In this document: positions 1 to 11,204 of the stretch, piece after piece
Numbering within the stretch: position 1 is the stretch's first letter
How the letters are laid out: every line of letters starts with the position of its first letter
Source: Heterostelium album PN500
Taxonomy: Eukaryota; Evosea; Eumycetozoa; Acytosteliales; Acytosteliaceae
Assembly: GCF_000004825.1 (NCBI RefSeq)
Contig: NW_008805063.1
Location: 248,857-312,856, forward strand
DNA length: 64,000 bases
Reading direction: 5' to 3'
Position numbers and translations under genes: made by a program
Notes under the pieces: generated by a model
Told to the model about the DNA's origin: nothing
Seen by the model: the letters and a program-made list of their open reading frames with translations, nothing else
Database searches by the model: none

Positions 1-1840
1 GAGGACGTGGTCTAAGAAATTGTGAAATAATCAAAGCTGGAATGAATGGCGGTATTTTCGATGGGTCAGTGTTTGGTTTTTGAGTTTGTGTAGGTGTTGG
101 AGTAGGCGGTTGTTTAGTTGGCAATGGAGTTGGTGATGGAGTTGGCGATGGAGTTGGTGATGGAGTTGGCGAGGGAGTTGGTCCTGGAGTTGTTGGAGGT
201 TTAAGATATTCTGGAATCGGTGTTGGTACCAACCAATCAGGATCAAAACCTTTTGGAAGTGGAGGTGGCAATGGAATTGTTGGAATACTTTGTAGGAAAT
301 TATAGAATTCAACAAAGAACTTGTACACTGGATTATCTTTTAGAGGCGCAGCCATCTTTACCAAATAGGCATTGATAATCTTGAAAATCACTTGTTTTGG
401 TGCTTCTCCTGTTATCATACCCTGTAAAATCAAATCAATGTAGCTTTCTGGTCCAGTTGGCTCTGCTGAAGTATGATTTGAAGTTGGTAATGTGTCTAGA
501 TAGGTATTCAGTACATTATAGATGTCATTTGGATTGATTGGTTGCTGAAGACACTGAATGAACGATAAAAGGTAATCGACTGGTTCTGGGTTCTTGTTTT
601 TGCCGACACCGAGAACCAATGCCAAGAAGCTGTCAACTTTTGGTAGTTCTTCTTGTTGTATGACCTCAGATTTGAGACTTCCTAAATATGGTGGTATTCC
701 TTGGAATGTAATTGGTTTGACGGTGATATGTACTGGGGCCTGAGCGAACCATGCTTTGTATGGATTGATAAACGATGGGTTTTGATTGTCGGCTTGGCTC
801 ATCGCATTTTGAAGACCGGGGAAGAGGAATTCCAGACTGGACTTTGGTGATGCTTGTTGTGGGGGGACTGGTCTTGGAGTGTTCCAGAACGGTGGAGGTA
901 AGTAGGGAGGTCTTGGAAGTGGAGGTGGTGGGTGTTGTGGTTGTTGTTCCACTGGAGAGGTTTTTGGTTTTTCACAGGGTTCTTCAGAAGCAACAGGAGC
1001 AGTGGGTTTTGGAATCACCGGTAGATTAGCGCTTGGATTCTGTGGTGGCGAATTCAAAATGAGATCCAGAGGATTCAGAATATTCCAAAATGGTGGTGGT
1101 GGAGAGTAGCGAGGAATATTTGGATTGTTTATATCCCAAACTGATGGAATGGAATGAGGTTGTTGAGGCTGAGGTTTTGGAATGCTGACAAAGGGTGGCG
1201 ATGTTGGAAGGTCCAGCGAGATCTGTGGTGGAATAGCACGAGGTTGAGCAATATTCCAAAACGGTGGGATAGAGAATGTTGGATTGGGTCGCGGTTTCAC
1301 TGGCTCTGAGAGAGTATTGTCGACGGGTAGTGGTTTAGGCCAAAATGGTAGTGGTGGTGGTCGAGATTTCACCTCAGAGAGGAACTGCTCCAATGGGTTT
1401 TTCGTCGGTGTTTCAACACTCTGATGCTTCTGGTCATCGCTGTCTTTATCACAGTCATTGGCATGCAGATTCTTGTGGCTATTGAGAAACTCGAGAACGG
1501 AATCTTGAATCGTATTCAAAATGGATCGTTCATCCTTTTCAGTGTGATGAGCTGCTTTAATTTCATCGAGAAGCTCTTCTTTGTTCGATTTCAAATGAGT
1601 ACTCTCAACATTATTCAAGTGTGCATGATGTTCAAGAATTTCCTCGGTCAATTGATTTTTCAATTCTTGATTTTCTTTCTCCACAGCAGTCTGAATAATA
1701 ATAACAACAATTTTAACAACAATTTAAAAATCATTATTCAACAAATGAATGAAATACATTATATTTACCTCATATCCAAAAGATATAAAAGAGAAAGAAA
1801 TAAAAAGAATAAGAATGAAAATAATATTATTTCTTTTCAT
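1..1840 (-). CDS. Secreted proline-rich protein with repeated PPFWN motifs (3' end outside window)
   Basis: Two exons are seen, 1840..1769 and 1690..1, and the frame is still open at the window edge, giving at least 587 residues. Exon 1 encodes a clear signal peptide (MKRNN, then a long Ile/Phe/Leu/Ser stretch ending near FGYE). Donor GTAAAT and acceptor TTATTCAG join it in phase to a short charged helical region. After that comes a proline-rich region with repeated PPFW or PFWNI motifs, a globular-looking stretch, and a PTPSPTPS repeat near the left edge. The protein should enter the secretory pathway and could be extracellular-matrix or spore-coat related, but I do not recognise a family. 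The long + strand frame at 1424..1909 is a shadow of this gene. The start is chosen because only this ATG gives a signal peptide in frame. Confidence 0.72.
119..190 (-). repeat. 12-nt coding tandem repeat (PTPS)
   Basis: About five copies of a 12-nt unit (GGAGTTGGTGAT and close variants on the + strand) encode alternating Pro-Thr-Pro-Ser in the secreted protein. It looks like a flexible, possibly O-glycosylated linker. Confidence 0.8.
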
Positions 1841-3102
1841 TCTTTTTTTTTCTTTTTTTTTTATTTTTTTTCTTTTTCTTTTCTTTTCTTTTTTTTATTT
1901 TGTTTCTAATTTATATATATTATTACTTTTTTGGTTATATTTATTATTATTGTTTAATTATTATTAATATTATTATTTAGAAACTAAAGAATGAATAAAC
2001 TATATATAAAAAAAATAATAATGATTGATTTACGTAATGTATTTTAATAATAATAATCAGCAAGCAATGACAATGAGTATCAGATAGATTATTGCATTGA
2101 TTATTTATATGATTTCTCAGTGTTGTTCACTTTAAAAACATATCTGTATGTGTCGCTATGCATTCTTACACCACCAGTAATATCATATGTAACAAAACAT
2201 AACAGTTATCGATGATTCATATGATTTTTTATACACTACTGAATTAAAATCAATAGCTGATATTAATCAATCACCTTTGGCACAAAAAACAAAACAAATA
2301 AAAAAAAAGATGATCATATTTATGTGTGTGTGTATGTTGTTGTTGGGTGTGAAAAAAAAAAAAAAAAGTAAGTGTTTGCAAAAAAAAGGTTGTGACCAAA
2401 AAAAGTTTAAATTAAAAAATAAATAAAAACCAACAAATGAGTTAAGAATACCAATAAATTTGAGAGATAGATATTTAGTTCTAGAAATTAATTAATCTAG
2501 ATTTCTAGAAACAAAAAATGATAAATCCAGAAAAATAAAAATAAAACCTTGTTTAAATCCAAAGATTTGTTTACTTTTGTAAAGATCTCTTAAAAAGGAA
2601 AATAAAAAAATTGAAAAAAAAAAAAAAAAAGAATTTATATTAACACACACACACATTTATCTTAAATTGAATGAATTGTGGTTGTTTCCAGAGCTTTGGA
2701 AAAAAGAAGAAGATAATTATATTTATACTGCTTGAGTTGTTGTTGTTTGGATTATTTTACCCATTACTAACATCCTGTCGTACCACACAATAACTTCAAA
2801 TTCCTATTTTATTGAAAATCAACAACAAGCAACAATAATAATAATTAAAGCAAAAACATTTATTAATTAAAAATAATAATAACCATTTAATTTTATTTAT
2901 TACCACTAACTTACTGCTAGCAATTGTCATTTTAAACACAAATAAGTCACAAATCAAAATCAATTATTAATACCTTCAATTAATTATTTCAAATTATAAT
3001 TTATTCATTTAATTTGGATTTCTCTTTTTTTAATTTATTCTTTTATCTTTTTATTTATTTATTTAATTAATTATTAAAAAAATATTTTAAAATATCAATA
3101 AA
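1841..3102. other. Intergenic region, divergent promoters
   Basis: This AT-rich DNA lies between the starts of the secreted protein (-) and the Trp-rich protein (+). It holds T/C-rich tracts at 1847-1905, poly(A) runs near 2350 and 2620, and a short (AC)n run near 2645. I see no gene. Confidence 0.6.
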
Positions 3103-3543
3103 ATGCAATCCTCAGAACAAAAACAAAACTATGGTTGGGGAGCTTGGAATGCAGACTGGAAAATCTGGTGGGGAAATATGTTGGGAAATGACAGTCTAAA
3201 GCAATCGGGAGTAGAGCAAAGAAAACAATTTACCAACAAAGCACCACTCCAAAAAACCAAGTCATTCGAAGACTCTACAAAGTTGGGTGTCAATGGAGGA
3301 AAGGTATCAGGTAACTACCATTCTGTCAATCATGTAGTTCAAAATCCAATTATCCCAGATTACAAACGTCCAACCTATGAAAGAACAAAATATGATGATG
3401 AGATATTGTAAGTGTTAAATAAAACAAAATTTTAATATATATAAAATGTTAACTTTAATATTAATATTTATTATCAATTTTCTTAAACACTATCTAGATT
3501 ACAAGAACAAGAAAAATTAAAAACTGGTTCAGGACAAGCTTAG
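3103..3543 (+). CDS. Small Trp-rich conserved-looking protein, unknown function
   Basis: Exons 3103..3407 and 3498..3543 give 116 residues. The donor GTAAGT after ATATT and the acceptor TATCTAG join in phase, so the protein ends LLQEQEKLKTGSGQA instead of at the in-intron stop. The N-terminus is glutamine-rich, followed by a tryptophan cluster (GWGAWNADWKIWWGN) that could be an amphipathic or membrane-associating helix. The rest is polar and basic with no signal peptide. I do not recognise the family. The clean intron and non-repetitive composition argue for a real gene. Confidence 0.75.
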
Positions 3544-3834
3544 ATGTATAAAAACCATCATTCATTCTTCCATTCATTCTCCATTCACTCACCAAATAAC
3601 AACTCTTACTCTGTATATATTATGTTAATCTAATCATTGACAAAACTACAACTACTACTACTTCTCCCTTTTAAAATATAGTATTAAGTTAATTAATAAT
3701 ACTATATTATTTATCATTGTACATAACTTGAATATAACTTTATAAAATAATAAAAAAAAAACAAAAAAAAAAAAAAAAGAAATTATTTGTTTTAAATAAT
3801 TATAATTCTTTTATTTTAATCGATTTATTTGATT

Positions 3835-5030
3835 CTATAGTTTACTTTTATTAAGTAGACTGTACCAAGGTACGTCACTTTTATTACTGGTTTTAAGTTT
3901 ATCAGCACCTTTACGAACCAATTTCAAAGTATCGAGAGCACAACCCCAACTAACGGTAAATCCACTTCCACCATGTCCATAGTTGTGTACCAACAGTTTT
4001 CTACCGTCTTGCATGAATTCATTCTCCAATCTAATTGAATATCTAGATGGACGAAGTCCAACTTTTTCACCTAGAATCTTTAGATTTTTCTAGAATTATA
4101 AAGTGTTAATATATATTATTATATAGCTATTTAATAATCAAGATACTTACTCTTTCAAATTGTGGTGAAATCTTTGCTACTCTATCTAAAATCTCTTCTG
4201 TATCCTTTTTGGATGGTTCCAAGTTATAGTTATGTTGTTGATTGGTTCCTCCCAAAACTGAGTTGTGTACTCTTGGAATAACATATCCAAGTTGATATTC
4301 TAATTATCAAAAAGAGAGTAAGTTAGTTGGTTGGTTAGTTTGTTATTTAAATATTGTGGATATATTGATATTTATATTTACCATCTTCTTCATCCATAAG
4401 TGAAATATCACGTGTGTTATCAACAACGATGATCTGTCCACGAGATGGATAGACAAGACGATCTCCAATCAATTCACGTGCACCAAGTCCAGAACAATTG
4501 ATTACGATATCGGCATAGATAAACGGTTCACGAATATCTACGACTTCACGTTGGTCGATCGATCCTCCGAGTGCTTTGAAAGACTCTACGAGCCAATCCA
4601 TATATTGATCGGTATCCATTACGAATCCATCTTCCACTGTGAAACCATCGATGTAACCGTCGAGCATCTCTTCTTTCTTCATTCTTCTGAACGACGGTAC
4701 GAATGGACTCCACTCTGGCAGCTGGGCTCGAGGAGTACGATACAATTCGTAGACCTTTTTAGTGAGAGTTCCAGTCTTTTCGACACCGAGTGGAATGATC
4801 TCTTTCTTGAAGTAATCCATTGTTTCCTGTGACCATCTTCCTACTTTATCTAGAGGTTCCGACAAGAATGGATACCACAGTGCAGCAGCCTTATTGGAAG
4901 TGGTATTTGGTGGTAAATCTTTTGCCCATATTTTCACATTATAGTCTCCGGTCTTTAAAAGTATGACTCCTGCCGATAAACCTATACAACCACAACCAAT
5001 AATTATAATATCTTTCTTATGAATATTCAT
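3835..5030 (-). CDS. FAD-dependent D-amino-acid/D-aspartate oxidase, peroxisomal (PTS1)
   Basis: Three exons (5030..4382, 4299..4151, 4089..3835) give 350 residues, the normal length of the DAO/DDO family. The enzyme oxidatively deaminates D-amino acids using FAD and O2, releasing H2O2, ammonia and a 2-oxo acid. Visible evidence is the N-terminal dinucleotide-binding motif ([14 protein letters not shown]), the family stretch [14 protein letters not shown]...VLGGT, the substrate-carboxylate arginine region GLRPSR, and [16 protein letters not shown] near the C-terminus. The protein ends in Ser-Lys-Leu, a canonical peroxisomal targeting signal. Both introns are short with GTAAAT and GTAAGT donors, and phases match. 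I cannot separate D-aspartate oxidase from neutral D-amino-acid oxidase from sequence alone. Confidence 0.93.
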
Positions 5031-5381
5031 TTCTATAAACTATTATTATAATTATTTTCCAAAAATATAACAACAACTAATTATTTTTTGATCAAATAAC
5101 AAATAATAATAATTATTATGTCAGACAGACGAATATTATGATATTTTATAATAATGATTTGATTAAGATTTGATTTATAAAAAAAAAAAAGAAATAAAGG
5201 TGAATTGTAATGATTGATAAAAAAAAAACACTATCTAAAAATTTTAGATTAAAAGGGTGAGTGATGGGGTGCAGTTGGTGTGTCTTTTGATTGGAAGAGG
5301 TTTTTTATACCAAAAAACCCAAAAAAAAAAAACCAAAAACGAAAAGATTTTTTTTTTATTATCCTGGTCAGATATTTTATT
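5031..5381. other. Intergenic region
   Basis: This contains the 5' flank of the oxidase gene and the 3' flank of the SbcD-SbcC gene (both -). It has poly(A)/poly(T) runs near 5180, 5320 and 5350 and nothing else I recognise. Confidence 0.5.
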
Positions 5382-8300
5382 TTAAATTTCTAAAAGTTTA
5401 TGTTGTTGGGATTGAGGATCTTGCTCGAGACTAAAAACAGTGTCGAATTCACTCTGGACAGATTGGTCGTGATCCACCACAACCACGGTTTCACGTTCTT
5501 TCAGCAATTGCCTTAAAAGGTCACAAATGATTGGTTTCACTTGCTGATCCAAATGGTTCGTCAGTTCATCGATGATCATCAGTGAAACTGTGGAGCCAAC
5601 CTGATTGAAGATCACCTGTGAGAGTGCAAACGGACTGAATGCCAGCTCAACACAACGTCGCTGACCACCCGACAACTGGTAGAAAGATCGTTTCTGAAGT
5701 TGATTGGTAGCGGCGTTCAACTCGAAAACATCAATAGTTAGATCATCGTCGGTAGAGGACGATAGCGAGAGTGTTACAAACAGCTTACCGCCCGACATGA
5801 TAGAGATGTATTCATTGGCGTAGTCTTCAATCTCTGCAATTACGTGGTTGAGAGCAATCGTTGAAAGTCCATTGGTACCAAAACCAGCTTCCCAAAACTT
5901 GAGCGTATCTAAATGTGGTTGTTCAACACCGGTCAGCTTGTTACCAATTGTCGCGATTTCAGATTCCAACTTTTCGATATTGGTTTCTCTGATTCTTTGT
6001 TGTGAGATGAACGGATTGGTTGAATGATCGTTAACCATCTGTGACAGCTGATACTCTAGCTCCTTGATTTCCTTCCTCAAGTATTCAATCTTTATAGTTG
6101 TTGTGTTGTTTAGCTTTGTTTCTATCTCTCTCAGTTGTCTTTCAACAGTAGCTTTCTCTTGATTCTGATTTCTATTGTAATCTAATCGCTGTGTTTGAAG
6201 CAGTTGTTTCTCTTTGTCTATTGTCGCTAGTTCAAGTTCCAATTGTTCAACATCACTCTGCAGACTATTTATATTTGATTTACATTGCTCGATTTGATTG
6301 TCCTGAATGGTTTGGTCAATTGATTGTCCACATTCACTACAGGTCATAGGATTGTCAGCTGACTGTTTGTGTGAATGAGACGACACCGGTGTCGATGTCG
6401 ACTTGGTCAGTTTCTTCAATCGACTCTCCAATGAACGTATCTCATCTCTATTCTTATCGATTGAGAATTGACATCTATTGAACTTTGTATTGATCGATAC
6501 CAAACTGATTTGATATGATTCCAAGTACTGTCTTGCGTCATACTCCAAATGTTTCAATTCATTCTGCAAGTCAATTCTCTCATCTTCCAAAGATAGTTGT
6601 TTCGCTTCATCGATATTGTTGTTGCTATTATCATTTTCAGCAACAAGACTTGACAATGTATTCTTCTTTTGAGTGATAGTATCCTCTAGATATTCGATTT
6701 TCTCCATTCTCTTTTTGTTGAAATTCGCCAATTCCTCTTGGTAGTCAATTGAGTTCCAAGTGGAAAGAGAAGCTGCCAGTCGATCCTTCTGTCTTATTAG
6801 ATCGTCAACCTTCTGCTCTTGTTTCTTTCGTTGTTCTTTCGCAAGTTTAGATGCAGGAATACAGATTCCAAGTGAGAATGCTCGAATCAATAGTTCCTTT
6901 CGCCGTTTGTCAGTATCGGTAGCAAAGTTGGCAATCGAACCTTGACCAAGGTAAACACACATTCTAAACAAATCGTAGTCCAATCCCACAATGTTGTGAA
7001 TGGTAGCTTGTTGGTCGTCAGCTGTGACACCCTGACGATACTCCTGGCCAAGTCCATCGATTACGATCTTCGAACCATGATTCCTCTTCTTCGACCGAGT
7101 TATGGTGATTGGACGACCGTCGACTTCCAACTGTACTTTTACCAGCGTCTGTTTTGCACTGTCGTTGATCACCTCATCGCCTTTCAGAGAGGATGTTGCA
7201 TTTGACTTTCTCGGTGACGTCGATCCATACAATGACCAAACCAAGGCCTCAAAGATGCTACTCTTGCCAACACCCATCTTTCCTCTGATCATAAACATTC
7301 CGGGATTGAAATCAACAGAGAAATCACCTTTGACACCACTAAAATTTGAGAGTTCCATTTTGGTGATCTTGACATTTCTTCCAATCGGTGTGATAACATG
7401 ATCCTTGATATGTGACAATATATCTTTTCCGACATTGATGTAATGTTCTTTCTTTGCACCGTCTTCAGGTATCATCTTCTCGACATACTCCACGAGGAAA
7501 TCTTCAAATTTATAACTGGACATTGATTTTATCGACTTTTTCTTGATTGTTGTTATTTCACTACTACTGTTGTTGTTGTTGTTGTTAACATTGTCATTCG
7601 ATACCATTACTCTTCTCAACTCTGATAGTATCGGTAAGCTATTGATAGAATCAATGAAATGTTGTTGTTTCATTTGATCTTTTGTTGCTTTGACTTCAAC
7701 TATATCGTTCTCCTTTACTTTATTACCGATAAAGTCAACTGGATAGTAGAGTTTATGATGTTTCGGTAGTTCACCGAGTTCAATAAACTCTGGTTCAATA
7801 CGATCGCCACTCGATACAATTGCAATTCCATGTGGATGATTCATCTCCCCAAAGTTCTGTTGATACGGACTACCGATATACCAAGTGTTCACTCCAAGTT
7901 GTTGTCGTTGATGATAGTGTCCAAGATAGCAAGCACGCAACTTTGACATTCCTTTCATATCTGTTACTTTACCCGTAGATCTATAGCTATTGTTTGAGAT
8001 AGCACCTTTTATTTCAGCATGTGCAAATACAGTCCATGGCAAAGTAGAAGTAGAAGTAGCAGTAGAAGTAGTTCCACTTTCAATGTTATCATTGTAGAGA
8101 TCTGAAAATAGTTTAGATTGTTGTTCTTTTTGTTCTCGCCAAGGTAGATATGCAATTCTGTTGTGATGATCGATGATGGGATCTGTCGCCAGTGTGATAT
8201 TGTCAAAGAGACCGAGGAATTGGATGCCGTGAACCGAACCATCGACACTGACTTGATCGTGATTTCCAGGAATGAAAATAGCGTTGATTCGTTGTTTTTG

Positions 8301-8756
8301 CCACTGCTCGAATTCAAATAGCAATTTATCGATGTGACGAACCTGTAGGATATTACGATGATGCCAGAAATCACCGAGGAACACCACATCGCTAATAGAC
8401 CTCTCCTTGGAACACTCTCTAACGTTTCTTAAAACGGTTAGACATCTGTCCAATGTCTTTGTAGAGACATGTAGATCTGTGAATATCAACTTCTTCCATT
8501 CACCACCACCACCACCATTATTATTAGAGCTAGAGTTAGTGCTAGATACATCATCACTACCTCAGTTATCGTTATCAATAGATATTAGTTTAAAAAAGTT
8601 CAAAACAATCATTGATTCATAAGTTGCTTGCTTGCTTACATACATCTTATTGAATGATGATAAACTTGATGATGCGCGTATGAAATGGTGATACCGATAA
8701 CTGTTGGCGTGAGTAAGTACAGATTTGTTTAAATTATGATAAATCAATCGATTCAT
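5382..8756 (-). CDS. Fused SbcD-SbcC (Mre11-Rad50-like) nuclease/ATPase, probable organellar targeting
   Basis: Exons 8756..8644 and 8541..5382 give 1090 residues. The intron has donor GTATGT and acceptor TATCTAG, phase 2. The N-terminus (MNRLIYHNLNKSVLTHANSY, rich in Arg, His and Ser and lacking acidic residues) resembles a mitochondrial presequence. A calcineurin-type phosphoesterase follows: TDLHV (D60, H62), GDFWHH (D95), PGNHD (130-133), FAHAE and LGHYH (H246, H248), the metal ligands of SbcD/Mre11. A Rad50/SbcC-type ABC ATPase then starts: Walker A GKMGVGKSS near 460, Q-loop YLGQGS, coiled coil with a Zn-hook CSEC near 771, signature LSGGQRR near 996, Walker B MIIDEL and an H-loop VVDHD. 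Mre11 and Rad50 are normally separate polypeptides; here both lie in one frame. The likely role is trimming or opening DNA ends or hairpins in an organelle (inferred). Confidence 0.9.
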
Positions 8757-8946
8757 TTCATTTTAATAAAATAATAGATCGATCAGATAAATCTGATAAA
8801 CTTTTATTTTCATTTTTTTTTTTTAAGAAAATCTTTCTTTTTTTCTAAGAAATATTTTTTATTGTTGTTTTTGTTGTTTTGTTGGGTGATATTGCAAAAC
8901 CATCTTTCCACTCCCTCTCTCACTAGAGATTACTTTTAGTTCTCTT

Positions 8947-9129
8947 TTATCCGGAGGTGTTCTCTTTGATACATTTGGCAATACAATCTTTTGGACAGTG
9001 ATCTTGACAAGACTGCCAACAGAGTTTATCACAGATTGGTTCTATTGAATTGTTGTCATTGTTGGATTCACCCTTAGACGGAACAACCAATAAAATTGTG
9101 AAAATGACAAAAATAACCAATTTAAAGAT
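8947..9129 (-). pseudogene. Small Cys-rich secreted peptide lacking an ATG start
   Basis: A 60-codon frame ends at a TAA. It encodes a hydrophobic segment (KLVIFVIFTILLVVPSKG), a short acidic linker and a Cys-rich end with seven cysteines (C..C...C...C...C...C spacing of about 3-4). This is the layout of a secreted Cys-rich mini-protein. The first codon before Phe-Lys-Leu is ATC, the codon before that region is an in-frame TAA, and no splice acceptor lies between, so no ATG start is available. It is either a start-loss pseudogene, a non-AUG start or a base error. It sits just downstream of the kinase gene on the same strand. Confidence 0.5.
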
Positions 9130-9177
9130 TTAAATTTTTAAAATAAATTACTACTACTAATGTTTCTACACATTACT

Positions 9178-11204
9178 TTATTTCTGTATTTTCTTAAGTT
9201 GTGATTTCAATTTCTTATATTTCTCTTTCTGTCTTTCGAGTTGGAGTTTGACGGATTTCTCTTGATTCTTTAGTCTGTAGGTCAGCATCAGGTTGTTGAG
9301 TTTATCGTTGGTCTCCTTTGGCAAGTGAAGTTTCTCGATGTCCGATTGCAAATCCTGAATGATTCGATCGACTCCATACTTTGACTTGTCTTTCTTGTCG
9401 GATTTGTTGGTTGCTTCGTTGTCACTGTTGTTATTCGATCCTCCTGCACTCAGTGGTATCGATAATGACAATTGACCACTTGCTGTATAGCTATTGCTGT
9501 TGCTGCTGCTGTTGATGTTTATCGATGTGAACGACTCGGTTGGCTGTTGTTTAAAGCTGGATTTACGTGCCTCTGAGAGTTCTAGCCGCAGACGTGCACT
9601 CATCTCACGCTCTTGACGCAGTTGTTCCAGTAGCGTTTGACGTTCGTTCGACTCGACAAAGATACCGCCGTCACCGCTTGCTGTCGATAGCATATCCGGT
9701 GACACCACTCGTTCATTGTCAGAGAGTGTAGAGGTATCCGACGAGAGATCGCCCATCGAGGAATCGCCGCCACTCGCAGTGGTATTCTCGAGTGAACTCA
9801 TCAACTGTTTCTTCAAGATCGCTTGGAACACCGTTGTCTCTTGATCCAACTCCTTCAGCAGACTACTACTACTGCTACTATTACTATTACATATTCTAAC
9901 ACTATTTAATCTTTGATTCTGTATTTCACCTATATTTAATTCTACACTATTATTACTGCTACTAATATTATTATTATTACTATTGTTGTTATTACTATTA
10001 CTATTATTATTATTATTATTACAAATTGGTGATTCAACATCACTATAGTTTTCATTTTCAAATGTTTTGTTGAATCTAGATTCCTCTTCCAAGTTCTTTG
10101 TGAAATCCAACTTTTCAATCTTTGTTGGTGTTGGTTCTACATTGTTTGTTGATGTTGCTGTTGATGTTACATTGGTGGTTGTTGGTGTTGATGGTGTAAG
10201 TGAAGGGAATAGCTCGAATACACTGCTGCGAGATGGTGTTTTGTTGTGACCCATCGTTGTTCCGGTACGACGCAGTGTGTTGAATTCGCGAAGTGTCTTG
10301 AGTGTACCGATGATCGATTGTTTGCCGGTGTTGACACCAGAGATCCAGACGTTCTTCATTGCCTGTTGCGCGGTGAGACGCTTTGCCGGATCGACTACCA
10401 ACAACGATTTAATCAGATCTTTGGCAGAGTCGGAGATGTTGTCCCACTCGGGCGACGGAAACTCTAGATTCCACCCGGTGGTTTCATCGAATGGCGGAAA
10501 TCCACAGAGCAGAATATAGATGATAACACCGAGTGCCCACATATCCACTGGTTTTCCATAGCCGGTGAATGCAGAGATCTCCGGTGCCATGTATGTGGCG
10601 GTTCCAATCATCGAGCGCAGCTGCTCGCCCGCAGCGCAGCGTTGCGACAGTCCAAAGTCACACAACTTTATGACGGCGTTCTCCGAGTTGTCAGAGTAGA
10701 GCAAGTTCTCCGGTTTCAGATCACAGTGAACAATGTCCTTCGAGTGGAGGTAGCTAATCACTTTTATCAGTGTGTTGACGAGTTTCGATGCATCCTCCTC
10801 TGTGTAGCTGTTTCGCTCGACGATCTTATCGAACAGTTCACCGCCTGTCACCAACTCCAACACCAATGCCAAGTCAGTGTCGGTCTCATAGATTTCCTTG
10901 AGCGCAATAATATTTTGGTGTTTAATATCCAACATGATCTCCACCTCTTTAATTAGATTTTGTTCTTCAACCACTGATTTTCTCATAATCTTGATAGCCC
11001 ATTGTTTTCCACTCGATTTTTCAGTAGCTGATTTCACAACTGAAAATTTACCACTAAGAAAAAAATAATAATATTAATATTAATATATGGATTTCCAGTT
11101 TTGCTTTGTTTTCTTCATTTTTTTACATACGTTCCAAGTTGTGCACCAATATCATATGATTTCTGTATACCAGTATTTAAACTTCCTTTAATTAGATTTT
11201 TCAT
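9178..11204 (-). CDS. CaMK-family Ser/Thr protein kinase with Asn/Ser-rich tail and C-terminal coiled coil
   Basis: Exons 11204..11131 and 11053..9178 give 649 residues. Donor GTATGT and acceptor TTCTTAG restore the glycine-rich loop across the junction (LGTGKFSVVKSA). The kinase core covers about residues 20-270: AIKIM with the ATP lysine, the CaMK hallmark GGELFDKIVE, catalytic loop HCDLKPENLL, DFG, GTATYMAPEI and the CaMK region DMWALGVIIYILLCGFPPF. Residues beyond 290 are Thr, Ser and Asn-rich linkers, then a coiled coil (KLQLERQKEKYKKLKSQLKK). Two oddities: the catalytic loop has HCD instead of HRD, and the region after GFPPFDETTG joins straight to WNLEFPSPEW, about ten residues shorter than usual CaMKs. 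It is probably an active cytosolic kinase; substrates are unknown. Confidence 0.9.

Noticed and set aside
1424-1909. 161-codon + strand open frame with hydrophobic start
   Set aside because: It is antisense to the secreted proline-rich gene and ends in a low-complexity Phe/Leu run from a T/C tract.
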